The position numbers and the translations under genes were made by a program. From assembly GCF_002090155.1 (NCBI RefSeq), contig NZ_BBRM01000002.1, forward strand, positions 744,001 through 808,000: 64,000 nt of DNA, read 5' to 3'. The notes under the pieces were generated by a model. It saw nothing but the letters and a program-made list of their open reading frames with translations. It had not been told where the DNA came from and did no database searches. The DNA is from Demequina sp. NBRC 110056 (GTDB lineage Bacteria; Actinomycetota; Actinomycetes; Actinomycetales; Demequinaceae). Of this stretch, positions 54,250 through 62,579 are shown piece by piece (position 1 is the stretch's first letter; every line of letters begins with the position of its first letter).

Positions 54250-55020
54250 TCAGGCGGCCCGACCATCGGGAAGCGCACTCGAGATGAGCCGCGCCGCGCG
54301 CGCGAGAACTGCCGCCACCGCCCTGGGCGCCTCGGCCTCGCGCGGCAGGACCACCGACAAGGCCGCGACGACCGGCGCCCCGCGCCCGGCGCCCGCTCGC
54401 ACCGGCACGGCCACCCCGGTCGACGCCTCCGACACCATGCCCGGGCAGATCGCCCACCCCGTCGCACGCACCTCGGCCAGCGCGTGACGCACGGCCTGGG
54501 GGTCGACGAGGGTGTGGGCGGTGTGGCGCCGCAACGGGCCCTGCACGACCTGCTCGCGCACGTCATCGGGGGCGTGGGCGAGCAGCACCAGCCCCGATGA
54601 GGTCGCGTGCAACGGAAGGCGGCTCGCGACACGGGCGATGTTGAGGCCCGCCTGCGGGTCGGAGAGCCGCTCGACGATGAGCGCCTCGCCGTTCTCCAGG
54701 ACGGCAAGCTGCGTGTGCTCGCGGATGCTCGCCTGCACCTGCTCCATCGGTCCGCGCGCCGCCTCGCGCAGGCGCAGCACCTCGGAGCCACGGTGGGCGA
54801 GCTCCCACAGCCGCAGCCCGAGTCGCACCTCGCCTCGCGGGTCGCGGTCGAGCAGGCCTGCAGTCGTGAGGTCCTCGACGATCCGGTGCGCGGTCGACAT
54901 CGGGAGGTGGGCGCGACGCGCGATCTCCGACGGGGTCTGCGCCGTGCGGTCCGACGAGAAGGTCGCCAGGACGCGCACGAGTCTCTCCGTCACCGACTCG
55001 CCGCTCGCAGAGTTCGCCAC
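54250..55020 (-). CDS. IclR-family transcriptional regulator, divergent from pcaH
   Basis: 256 aa. Winged HTH (about 10-65, TPSEIARRAHLPMSTAHRIVE) and an IclR effector domain ending in ALSVVLPRE. The residues around SRLPLHATSSGLVLLA match the family's conserved pocket region. Divergent position makes it the likely regulator of pcaHGBDC. Start GTG 55020 follows GGTGAGG. Whether it activates or represses cannot be told. Confidence 0.9.
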   Translation of the reverse strand: MANSASGESVTERLVRVLATFSSDRTAQTPSEIARRAHLPMSTAHRIVEDLTTAGLLDRDPRGEVRLGLRLWELAHRGSEVLRLREAARGPMEQVQASIREHTQLAVLENGEALIVERLSDPQAGLNIARVASRLPLHATSSGLVLLAHAPDDVREQVVQGPLRRHTAHTLVDPQAVRHALAEVRATGWAICPGMVSEASTGVAVPVRAGAGRGAPVVAALSVVLPREAEAPRAVAAVLARAARLISSALPDGRAA

Positions 55021-55040
55021 CGCGCCTCACCTCGCTTCCC

Positions 55041-55053
55041 GTTCAATGAGAAC
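55041..55053. promoter_or_regulatory. Candidate IclR operator between iclR and pcaH
   Basis: GTTCAATGAGAAC, half-sites GTTC/GAAC around five bases, lies 21 bases before the iclR start and 67 before pcaH. It shares half-sites with the pcaI palindrome at 59.08 kb. Short, so only suggestive. Confidence 0.4.
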
Positions 55054-55119
55054 TTTCACTCCTCGCGACGCTACTCGCACGACACTGAGAGGGCAACGAA
55101 GCCGCACGAAGGAGCCACG

Positions 55120-55926
55120 ATGGCAACAGTCCCCACGGTCGCGCCCGAGAGGGCGCCCGCGCCCGACACCGTCCCGACGCAGGCCGACATGAGCGCCGCG
55201 ATCGCCCGGCGCCACCGCGAGCTCGCGGCGCTCGGCGACTCCGCCCCCGCGACCGCCGTCGACTTCGCGCCGTATCGCTCGAGCCTGCTGCGCCATCCCA
55301 CCAAGAATCCGCGCCTGGCGGACCCCGAGGCGGTCGAGCTGCACTCCCCCGCATTCGGCGAGCACGACGTCGCTGGCGTCGAGGCGGACCTGACCGCGCA
55401 TCACACCGGTGAGCCGCAGGGCGAGCGCATGACGGTCACCGGAACGCTCATGGACGGCCGCGGGAGGCCGCTGCGATCCCAGCTGGTCGAGGTGTGGCAG
55501 GCGAACGCGTCGGGCCGCTACGTGCACCAACGTGACCGCCACGCCGCCCCGCTCGACCCCCACTTCACCGGCGCGGGGCGCATCATCACGGACGACCAGG
55601 GCCGCTACTCGTTCACGACGATCAAGCCCGGCGCGTACCCGTGGCGCAACCACGCGAACGCCTGGCGTCCGGCGCACATCCACTTCTCGGTCTTCGGCCG
55701 CGCGTTCCTCCAGCGCCTCGTCACCCAGATGTACTTCCCGGGGGACCCCATGTTCCCCCTGGACCCCATCTACAACTCGATCCACCGCCAGGCCGATCGC
55801 GACCGACTGGTCGCCGCCTACGACCACGACGCGAACGTGCCGGAGTTCTCGATCGCCTACCGGTTCGACATCGTGGTGGACGGACCCGACGCGACGTGGT
55901 TCGAGCGGGACGGGGAGCCGGCATGA
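55120..55926 (+). CDS. pcaH: Protocatechuate 3,4-dioxygenase beta subunit
   Basis: 268 aa. Intradiol dioxygenase subunit that carries the non-haem Fe(III) and cleaves protocatechuate to beta-carboxymuconate. The N-terminal cap has YRSSLLRHPTKNPRLADPE; iron-ligand region VWQANASGRYVHQRD (Tyr), then AYPWRNHANAWRPAHIHFS with Tyr and the two His ligands. ATG 55120 follows GAAGGAG. Its stop overlaps pcaG (ATGA), as expected for subunits made in equal amounts. Confidence 0.97.
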   Translation: MATVPTVAPERAPAPDTVPTQADMSAAIARRHRELAALGDSAPATAVDFAPYRSSLLRHPTKNPRLADPEAVELHSPAFGEHDVAGVEADLTAHHTGEPQGERMTVTGTLMDGRGRPLRSQLVEVWQANASGRYVHQRDRHAAPLDPHFTGAGRIITDDQGRYSFTTIKPGAYPWRNHANAWRPAHIHFSVFGRAFLQRLVTQMYFPGDPMFPLDPIYNSIHRQADRDRLVAAYDHDANVPEFSIAYRFDIVVDGPDATWFERDGEPA

Positions 55927-56486
55927 GCGCATCGGACGTCAGCCTCGCTCCGACGCCGCACCAGACGGTCGGACCCTTCTTCGCGTTCGGGCTCGAGTAT
56001 CCCGACATGCATCAGGTCGCCCACCCCCACAGCGACGGCGCCATCACGCTCAGCGGACGCCTCCTCGACGGCGCCGGCGCGCCGGTGCCGGACGGGGTCA
56101 TCGAGATCTTCTCGGCGACAGCCGGGGGCGAGATCCCGCGCGAGCGCGGGAGCCTCAGACGGGACGGCCTGCGCTTCACGGGCTTCGGGCGCGCCTTCAC
56201 GGACGACGACGGCCGCTACCTGTTCTGGACCACGGAGCCGGCGCCCACCGCGGCCGGCGGAGCGGCGTTCTTCGCCGTCGGCGTGTTCGCGCGGGGTCTC
56301 TCGGCGCGCCTGGCCACCCGCATCTATGTCCCTGGCGACGCCGATGCGCTCGCGAGCGACCCGCTCCTGGCCTCGCTCGATCAGGACGAGGCGGCGACGT
56401 TGACGGCCGTCCGCACCGCCGAGGGCCATCTGGTCCACGACATTCGCCTTCAGGGCGAACGGGAGACGGTGTTCCTTGTCTTCTGA
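55923..56486 (+). CDS. pcaG: Protocatechuate 3,4-dioxygenase alpha subunit
   Basis: 187 aa. Same fold as PcaH without the full iron ligand set; it completes the alpha/beta heterodimer. TPHQTVGPFFAFGL at the N-terminus is the alpha-subunit hallmark, followed by LSGRLLDGAGAPVPDGVIEI and ATRIYVPGD. ATG 55923 overlaps the pcaH stop, and the 3' end overlaps the TTG start of pcaB by 11 bases. Confidence 0.96.
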   Translation: MSASDVSLAPTPHQTVGPFFAFGLEYPDMHQVAHPHSDGAITLSGRLLDGAGAPVPDGVIEIFSATAGGEIPRERGSLRRDGLRFTGFGRAFTDDDGRYLFWTTEPAPTAAGGAAFFAVGVFARGLSARLATRIYVPGDADALASDPLLASLDQDEAATLTAVRTAEGHLVHDIRLQGERETVFLVF

Positions 56487-57864
56487 GCAGTTCCACGCGC
56501 ACGCGCCGCTCCTCGACCCCCTCCGGGCGTCCGATGCGAGTGGCGCGGCCGATGCGGGAGGCACCTCCGATGCCGCCGTGGTCGCGGCGATGGTCGAGGT
56601 CGAGGTCGCTCTGGTCGAGGCGTGGGCCGAGTCCGTGCCGAGCGCGGCCGTCGCGGCCGAGCGGATTCGCGCAAGCGTCGACGCGCCCGGCTCGCCCTTC
56701 GCGAGCGACTCGCTCGCATGCACCGCCTCCGAGCTCGCACGCGCATCGGCGGGCTCCGGCGCGCCCGTGCTGCCTCTGGTCGACCTGCTGCGCGCCGAGG
56801 CGCCCCCGGAGGCCCGGCGCTGGGTCCACCGCGGCCCGACCACCCAGGACGTCGTCGACTCCGCGCTGATGGTGGTCGCGCGGACGGCCGCCGCCAGCAT
56901 CGACGCGGCACTCGCCGCGACGGTCACGGAGCTCAGGAGGCGCGCGGCGCTCCACGCGAGCGACCTCGCGGTCGCGCGAACGCTGACGCAGCCCGCAGTC
57001 CCCACCACCCTCGGCGCACGCTTCGACGCGTGGGCCGCGATGGTCGAGCAGGCCCGCGTCGGACTGCTCGGCGCCGCCCGCCTCCCCGTCCAGCTCGGCG
57101 GAGCGGGAGGCACGCTCGCCTCGTTCGTCGAGATCTCGCGAGCGGAGGGACTCGCGGTGGAGGACGCCCGCCTCGCCGCAGCGACCCTGCCCGCCGCGCT
57201 CGCCGAGAGGCTCGGCCTGGAGACGCCCGCGGGTCCGTGGCACACCTCCCGCGGGCCCGTCACCGCTCTCGGGGACGCGCTCGTGAGGTGCACCGATGCG
57301 CTGGGAACCATCGCGAGCGATGTCGCGCTGCTCGGACGGCCGGAGATCGGCGAGGTGATCGACACCTCGGGCGGCGGCTCATCGGCGATGCCCCACAAGC
57401 GCAACCCCGTCCGCGCGGTGCTCGTGCGCGCCGGAGCCCTCCGCGCCCCCGCGCTGGCCATGACGCTCCACACCTGCGCCGCGACCGCGATCGATGAGCG
57501 ACCCGACGGAGCGTGGCACGCCGAGTGGCGCCCGCTCCAGGAGCTGCTCGCCCTCACCGTCGCGAGCGCGGTCACCGGGCAGGCACTCGTCGAGGGCCTC
57601 GCCGTGGACCCCGTGGCCGCGCGGGCGCACGTCGACAGCGCCGGCGCGGCGCTCCTGAGCGAGCGCATCGCCGCGCACCTGCGCGACGCGCTCGCTCCCG
57701 ACGCGCTGGCACGCGTCACCGCTGCCCTCGGCTCTCGCGAAGAGGCCCATGCCGCCATCGCCGCCGAGACCGCGTGGGAGTCGGACAGGATCGACGAGCT
57801 CCTCGATCCGCACTCGTATCTGGGGCTCGTCGACCCCGCTCACGTGCGAGGCGGCCGGCCGTGA
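56476..57864 (+). CDS. pcaB: 3-Carboxy-cis,cis-muconate cycloisomerase
   Basis: 462-aa member of the fumarase/aspartase superfamily that lactonises beta-carboxymuconate to gamma-carboxymuconolactone. The superfamily signature SSAMPHKRNPVRAV is near residue 305, with RRWVHRGPTTQDVVDSA earlier. The start TTG (56476) is rare in this window; it lies inside pcaG, with GGGAGACGG upstream. The stop overlaps pcaD (GTGA). Confidence 0.95.
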   Translation: MSSEQFHAHAPLLDPLRASDASGAADAGGTSDAAVVAAMVEVEVALVEAWAESVPSAAVAAERIRASVDAPGSPFASDSLACTASELARASAGSGAPVLPLVDLLRAEAPPEARRWVHRGPTTQDVVDSALMVVARTAAASIDAALAATVTELRRRAALHASDLAVARTLTQPAVPTTLGARFDAWAAMVEQARVGLLGAARLPVQLGGAGGTLASFVEISRAEGLAVEDARLAAATLPAALAERLGLETPAGPWHTSRGPVTALGDALVRCTDALGTIASDVALLGRPEIGEVIDTSGGGSSAMPHKRNPVRAVLVRAGALRAPALAMTLHTCAATAIDERPDGAWHAEWRPLQELLALTVASAVTGQALVEGLAVDPVAARAHVDSAGAALLSERIAAHLRDALAPDALARVTAALGSREEAHAAIAAETAWESDRIDELLDPHSYLGLVDPAHVRGGRP

Positions 57865-58628
57865 CGACCGTCTCGATTCGCGTGGACGCCCACGGGGCGG
57901 ACGCCGCGCGGCCGCCGCTGGTGCTCGGCCCCTCGCTCGGCACGGTCTCCGCGCAGGTGTGGGAGGACGCGGAGGCACGGCTCGCGGCACGGTTCACGCT
58001 GGTCCACTGGGACCTGCCGGGCCATGGGACCGCGCCGGCGTCCGACTCTCCCTTCACCGTCGCCGACCTGGCCGATGCGCTCGCCGCGGCGCTGCCTGGT
58101 CCGGTGGCCTACGCCGGCGTGTCGCTCGGCGGCGCCGTCGGTCTCGAGCTCGCACGGCGCCACCCTCACCTCGTGGCCTCGTTGGCGGTGGTGTGCTCCG
58201 CCGCCGCGTTCGGCGAGCCGCAGGCGTGGGAGGACCGGGCCGCGCAGGTGAGGTCGACCGGGACGGCGGCGCTCGTCACGGGCGCCGCCTCACGATGGTT
58301 CGCGCCCGAGACCATCGGCCGTCGACCGGACCTCGTCGGCCGTCTCCTGCACGGCCTGCGGGACGCGGACGACGCATCGTACGCACGATGCTGCGAGGCA
58401 CTCGCCCGCTTCGACGCCCGCGAGCACCTGGGCGAGGTCGAGGCTCCCACGCTCGCACTGTGGGGCGACCTCGATCCCGTCACTCCGGAGGCCTGCGCCG
58501 CCGAGGTCGCGCACGGGGTGCGCCGCGGTCGAGCGCAGGGCATCGCAGGCGCCTCACACCTCGCCCCCGTCGATGCGCCGCAGGCGGTCGCCGACGCGCT
58601 CATCACCCACCTGGAGGGACACCCATGA
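57861..58628 (+). CDS. pcaD: 3-Oxoadipate enol-lactonase
   Basis: 255-aa alpha/beta hydrolase that opens 3-oxoadipate enol-lactone. The nucleophile elbow is GVSLGG (Ser at about 94), with DLPGHG, LWGDLDPVTP (Asp) and GASHLAPVD (His) completing the triad. In many actinobacteria this domain is fused to PcaC as PcaL; here the two are separate genes overlapping by four bases. GTG 57861 overlaps the pcaB stop. Confidence 0.93.
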   Translation: MTTVSIRVDAHGADAARPPLVLGPSLGTVSAQVWEDAEARLAARFTLVHWDLPGHGTAPASDSPFTVADLADALAAALPGPVAYAGVSLGGAVGLELARRHPHLVASLAVVCSAAAFGEPQAWEDRAAQVRSTGTAALVTGAASRWFAPETIGRRPDLVGRLLHGLRDADDASYARCCEALARFDAREHLGEVEAPTLALWGDLDPVTPEACAAEVAHGVRRGRAQGIAGASHLAPVDAPQAVADALITHLEGHP

Positions 58629-59065
58629 CCGACGGTCCAGCCGACCTCTCGGACAGCGAGCGCCGCGAGCGCGGCATGGCGGTGCGCCGGGCCGTGCTCT
58701 CCGACGCGCACGTCGACGCCGCAGGGCGGCGCGCGTCCGACTTCACCGCGGACTTCCAGGACTTCATCACGCGCACCGCGTGGGGCGATGTGTGGTCGCG
58801 GCCCGGCCTGAGCCGGCGCGACCGTTCCATCGCCGTGCTCAGCCAGCTCATCGCACTCGGCCACCACCACGAGCTCGAGATGCACGTGCGCGCAGCACTC
58901 CGCAACGGGCTCACGGTGGACGAGATCAAAGAGGTGATCCTGCAGTCCGCCATCTACGCCGGAGTGCCCGCCGCGCACCAGGCGTTCGCGGTCGCCGAGC
59001 GCGCGCTCCGTGCCGACGAGACCAGCGATGACGGCCACCCCGGCACCGCACAGACGCTAGACTGA
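58625..59065 (+). CDS. pcaC: 4-Carboxymuconolactone decarboxylase
   Basis: 146-aa AhpD-like helical protein that decarboxylates 4-carboxymuconolactone to the enol-lactone used by PcaD. Conserved RRAVLSDAHVDAA, WGDVWSRPGLSRRDRS and ALGHHHELEMHVRAALRNG are visible. The redox Cys pair of AhpD peroxidases is absent, which fits a decarboxylase. ATG 58625 overlaps pcaD. It ends the pcaHGBDC operon; pcaI starts 82 bases later behind a palindrome. Confidence 0.95.
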   Translation: MTDGPADLSDSERRERGMAVRRAVLSDAHVDAAGRRASDFTADFQDFITRTAWGDVWSRPGLSRRDRSIAVLSQLIALGHHHELEMHVRAALRNGLTVDEIKEVILQSAIYAGVPAAHQAFAVAERALRADETSDDGHPGTAQTLD

Positions 59066-59081
59066 CCGCATAGCGCAGGCT

Positions 59082-59098
59082 CGTTCGCTTTGCGAACG
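59082..59098. promoter_or_regulatory. Palindromic operator upstream of pcaI
   Basis: CGTTCGCTTTGCGAACG has perfect 7-base arms around TTT and lies 50 bases before pcaI, in an otherwise featureless gap. Size and GTTCG half-sites resemble known IclR-type PcaR/PcaU sites upstream of pcaIJ, so PcaR (61.7 kb) is the expected ligand. TAGACT at 59059-59064 could be a -10. Confidence 0.65.
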
Positions 59099-59147
59099 CG
59101 CGTGAGGTCGTGAGGCCCTGCGCATCGCATCACCCAAAGGAGAGTCC

Positions 59148-59903
59148 ATGATCGACAAGCGCCGCGACACCGTCACCGAGGCCCTCGAGGACATCCACGA
59201 TGGCGCGGTGATCCTCGTCGGCGGATTCGGGCGCGCCGGCCAACCGGTCGAGCTCATCGACGGCCTCATCGCCCAGGGCGCTCGCGACCTCACCGTCGTG
59301 AACAACAACGCCGGCAACGGCGATACGGGGCTCGCTGCGCTGCTCGCGGCCGGACGCGTGCGCAAGATGGTGTGCTCGTTCCCCCGTCAACACGATTCGT
59401 GGGTCTTCGACGGCCTCTACCGCGCAGGCGAGGTCGAGCTCGAGCTGGTCCCCCAGGGCACCCTCGCGGAACGCATCCGCGCCGCCGGCGCCGGCATCCC
59501 TGCCTTCTACTGCCCGACGGGCGTCGGCACCCCGCTGGCCGAGGGCAAGGAGTCGCGGGTCATCGACGGCAGGGAGCACGTGCTCGAGCACGCCCTCGCC
59601 GCTGACTACGCCCTCATCGCGGGGCTCGCGGCCGACCGCTGGGGCAACCTCGTGTTCCGCAGGACGGCGCGCAACTTCGGGCCGATCATGGCGACGGCCG
59701 CACGCACGACGATCGCCCAGGTCGACGAGATCGTGGAGCTGGGCGCGCTCGACCCCGAGGCGATCGTCACCCCGGGCGTCCACGTCGACCGCGTGGTCGA
59801 GGTCGGCGAGCGCCCGTGGCTCCGCGACGGCGCATTCGTCGGAGGCGTCACGGTCAACGGCGAGCCACTGTCACAGCCCACGACGAAGGAGGCCACGGCA
59901 TGA
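59148..59903 (+). CDS. pcaI: 3-Oxoadipate CoA-transferase subunit A
   Basis: 251 aa. Alpha subunit that, with PcaJ, moves CoA from succinyl-CoA to 3-oxoadipate. The N-terminal CoA-transferase I glycine motif is VGGFGRAGQPVELID, with NNNAGNGDTGLAALL and GVGTPLAEGKE. ATG 59148 follows AAAGGAG. Stop overlaps pcaJ (ATGA). Confidence 0.95.
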   Translation: MIDKRRDTVTEALEDIHDGAVILVGGFGRAGQPVELIDGLIAQGARDLTVVNNNAGNGDTGLAALLAAGRVRKMVCSFPRQHDSWVFDGLYRAGEVELELVPQGTLAERIRAAGAGIPAFYCPTGVGTPLAEGKESRVIDGREHVLEHALAADYALIAGLAADRWGNLVFRRTARNFGPIMATAARTTIAQVDEIVELGALDPEAIVTPGVHVDRVVEVGERPWLRDGAFVGGVTVNGEPLSQPTTKEATA

Positions 59904-60574
59904 CGACGCCCCAGCGCCCGACCGGGCTCAGCCGAGCGGAGGTCGCCGCCAAGGTCGCCGCGGCCATCCCCGACGGCGCGTGCGTCAACCTCGGCATCGG
60001 CGCCCCCACGGCCGTCGCCGACCACCTCCCGGACGGGGTCGAGATCATGCTCCACACCGAGAACGGCATGCTCGGAATGGGCGCCGCGCCTGCGCCCGAG
60101 CACGTCGACCCGGACCTCATCAACGCCGGCAAGCAGGCTGTCACGGCCGTGCTGGGCGCCTCCTACTTCCACCACGCGGACTCCTTCGCCATGATGCGCG
60201 GGGGCCACGTCGACCTCTGCGTCCTCGGCGCCTACCAGGTCTCCCAGCGAGGAGACCTCGCCAACTGGTCCACCGGAGCGCCCGGCGCGATCCCCGCCGT
60301 CGGCGGCGCGATGGACCTGGCCACCGGCGCGCGCGAGGTCGTGGTCATGACGGACCTGCTCACCCGCGACGGCACCCCCAAGCTCGTGCAGGACTGCACC
60401 TATCCCCTGACGGGGGTCGCGTGCGTCACCCGGGTGTTCACCGACCATGGGGCGTTCACCATCACCGACGGGCGCTTCGCGCTCGACGAGATCTACGGCG
60501 ACGCGGACGTCCGTTGGCTGCGCGCCACGCTCGACCTCGACCTCGTCGACGCTCGACAGGAGGACCAGACATGA
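59900..60574 (+). CDS. pcaJ: 3-Oxoadipate CoA-transferase subunit B
   Basis: 224 aa. Carries the catalytic glutamate of CoA-transferases in HTENGMLGMG (about residue 52), with VNLGIGAPTAVADH at the N-terminus and GAMDLATGAREV. Overlaps pcaI and pcaF by four bases each. Length is standard for the B subunit. Confidence 0.95.
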   Translation: MTTPQRPTGLSRAEVAAKVAAAIPDGACVNLGIGAPTAVADHLPDGVEIMLHTENGMLGMGAAPAPEHVDPDLINAGKQAVTAVLGASYFHHADSFAMMRGGHVDLCVLGAYQVSQRGDLANWSTGAPGAIPAVGGAMDLATGAREVVVMTDLLTRDGTPKLVQDCTYPLTGVACVTRVFTDHGAFTITDGRFALDEIYGDADVRWLRATLDLDLVDARQEDQT

Positions 60575-61740
60575 GCACGGCGCCGGTGATCTACGACGCG
60601 GTGCGCACGCCCTTCGGACGCCACGGGCGCGGGCTGGCGCAGGTGCGTCCGGACGACCTCGCGGCGACCGTGATCGGCGCGATCGTCGAGCGGTCGGGAC
60701 TCGACCCGGCCTCGATCGACGACGTCATCATGGGCGACGCGAACCAGGCAGGCGAGGACAACCGCGACGTGGCGCGCTTCGGCGCTCTGCTCGCGGGCCT
60801 CCCGACGAGCGTGCCCGGCACCACGGTCAACCGCCTGTGCGGATCGAGCCTCGACGCGATCATCCACGCGAGCCGAGCAGTCATCGCCGAGGACGCGTCG
60901 CTCGTCGTCGCGGGCGGCGTGGAGTCGATGACGCGCGCACCCTTCGTCCTCGAGAAGTCGCCCCGCGCCTTCCCGGCGGCGAACCAGACCCTGTGGAGCA
61001 CCTCCATCGGGTGGCGCATGGTCAACCCCCGCTTCCCAGCGGAGTGGTCGATCTCGAACGGCGAGAGCGCGGAGCGGCTCGCGAGCATCTACGGGATCTC
61101 CCGCGAGGACCAGGACGCGTTCGCTGTCCGCAGCCATCGGCTCGCGGCGCTGGCGTGGGACGAGGGCGTGTTCGACGACGAGATCGTCCAGATCGCTGAA
61201 CATCCGCTGCCGCGCGACGAGTCGATCCGGCCCGACTCGTCCTCGGAGGCGCTCGCGACCCTATCGCCGGCCTTCGCGGCGGACGGCACGGTCACCGCCG
61301 GCAACTCGTCTCCGCTGAGCGACGGCGCGAGCGCGATCCTCGTGGGCGCGCCAGGCGCGCTCGACGTGGAGCCGCTCGCCACCATCACCGGGCGCGGCGT
61401 CGCCGGCAACGACCCCGACGTCTTCGGCGTCGCACCGGTCGAGGCCGCGAACCGTGCCCTCGCACGCGCCGGAAGGACCTGGGACGACGTGGACGTCGTC
61501 GAGCTCAACGAGGCCTTCGCCTCGCAGTCGCTCGCCTGCCTGCGGCTGTGGCCCGACCTCGACCCCGAGCGGCTCAACGTCCACGGAGGCGCCATCGCCA
61601 TCGGGCACCCGCTCGGCGCGTCGGGGGCGCGTATCGTGGGCCGCGCGGCTCACCACCTGGCGAGCCGCGGCGGCGGCGTGGCCGTCGCCGCGATCTGCAT
61701 CGGCGTGGGCCAGGGCCTCGCCGTCGTCATCGAGAGGTAG
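60571..61740 (+). CDS. pcaF: 3-Oxoadipyl-CoA thiolase
   Basis: 389-aa thiolase that cleaves 3-oxoadipyl-CoA to succinyl-CoA and acetyl-CoA, the last step of the pathway. Nucleophile Cys90 (RLCGSSLDA), His346 (IGHPLGASG) and Cys376 (CIGVGQG) are all present. ATG 60571 overlaps pcaJ; pcaR begins two bases after its stop. Confidence 0.95.
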   Translation: MSTAPVIYDAVRTPFGRHGRGLAQVRPDDLAATVIGAIVERSGLDPASIDDVIMGDANQAGEDNRDVARFGALLAGLPTSVPGTTVNRLCGSSLDAIIHASRAVIAEDASLVVAGGVESMTRAPFVLEKSPRAFPAANQTLWSTSIGWRMVNPRFPAEWSISNGESAERLASIYGISREDQDAFAVRSHRLAALAWDEGVFDDEIVQIAEHPLPRDESIRPDSSSEALATLSPAFAADGTVTAGNSSPLSDGASAILVGAPGALDVEPLATITGRGVAGNDPDVFGVAPVEAANRALARAGRTWDDVDVVELNEAFASQSLACLRLWPDLDPERLNVHGGAIAIGHPLGASGARIVGRAAHHLASRGGGVAVAAICIGVGQGLAVVIER

Positions 61741-61742
61741 GG

Positions 61743-62543
61743 ATGGACGACTCCACCGCCGCGACCTCCGAGGACTCCGCGACCTTCGTCCAGTCCCTCG
61801 CCCGCGGCCTCAGCGTGATCCGGGCCTTCTCGGGCGAGCGTCCGGCGATGACGCTCTCGGAGGTGGCCGAGCACGCGGGCATCTCTCGCGCCGCCGCGCG
61901 GCGCTTCCTGCTCACCCTCGAGTCCCTGGGCTACGTCACGAGCGAGGCCCGCGCCTATCGCCTGACGCCGCAGGTGCTCGAGCTGGGCGTCAGCTACCTG
62001 TCGTCGCTGTCCCTCCCGGAGGTGGCCCAGCCCCACCTGGAGGCGCTCGCCGCAGAGCTGGGAGAGTCCGTCTCGGCCGCCGTGCTCGACGGCGCTCGGA
62101 TCGTCTACGTGGCGCGTGCGGAGGCGCGACGCATCATGAGCGTGCGCATCGCCGTCGGCACCCACTTCCCGGCACACGCCGCCGCCATGGGACGCGTCCT
62201 GCTCGCGTCCCTCCCGGAGGACGCGTGGGAGGAGCGCCTGCGTCAGACGGGCCTCGCAAGGCTCACCAGCCGCACCGAGATCGACCTCTCGACGCTGCTC
62301 GGCGTCCTGCGGGAGACGATGGTCCACGGGTGGGCCGCCGTGGACGGGGAGCTCGAAGAGGGCCTGCGGTCGGTGGCCGTGCCCGTGCGCGGCCCGCACG
62401 GCATCGTCGCCGCCATCAACGTCGCGACCGGAGCGGGCGCACCCCGCGACGCGGAGACCACCGAGGGCTTCGTCCACGCGCTGCAGCGCACCGCCCGCGC
62501 CATCGAGGACGAGATGCGCCGCGTGTCCCTCACGCACAGCTGA
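61743..62543 (+). CDS. pcaR: IclR-family pca regulator PcaR
   Basis: 266 aa. Winged HTH (about 15-75: FVQSLARGLSVIRAF, LSEVAEHAGISRAAARRFLL) and a C-terminal effector domain (SVRIAVGTHFPAHAAAMGRVLLA). The FVQSLARGLSVI lead-in is typical of the PcaR/PcaU/PobR subgroup. Located two bases after pcaF, so it belongs to the pcaIJF operon it probably controls, through the palindrome upstream of pcaI. The aromatic or beta-ketoadipate inducer is inferred. Confidence 0.9.
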   Translation: MDDSTAATSEDSATFVQSLARGLSVIRAFSGERPAMTLSEVAEHAGISRAAARRFLLTLESLGYVTSEARAYRLTPQVLELGVSYLSSLSLPEVAQPHLEALAAELGESVSAAVLDGARIVYVARAEARRIMSVRIAVGTHFPAHAAAMGRVLLASLPEDAWEERLRQTGLARLTSRTEIDLSTLLGVLRETMVHGWAAVDGELEEGLRSVAVPVRGPHGIVAAINVATGAGAPRDAETTEGFVHALQRTARAIEDEMRRVSLTHS

Positions 62544-62579
62544 CCGAGGCAACCCTCCCGCTCCGCGATAATGGGCGCC

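Noticed and set aside
54250-55020. Naming the first IclR gene pcaR
   Set aside because: The second IclR gene, joined to pcaIJF and with the PcaR-type N-terminus, fits better; the first is left unnamed.
59041-59147. tRNA or small RNA before pcaI because of the stable stem
   Set aside because: The stem is only 7 bp with a three-base loop and no cloverleaf; an operator explains it better.
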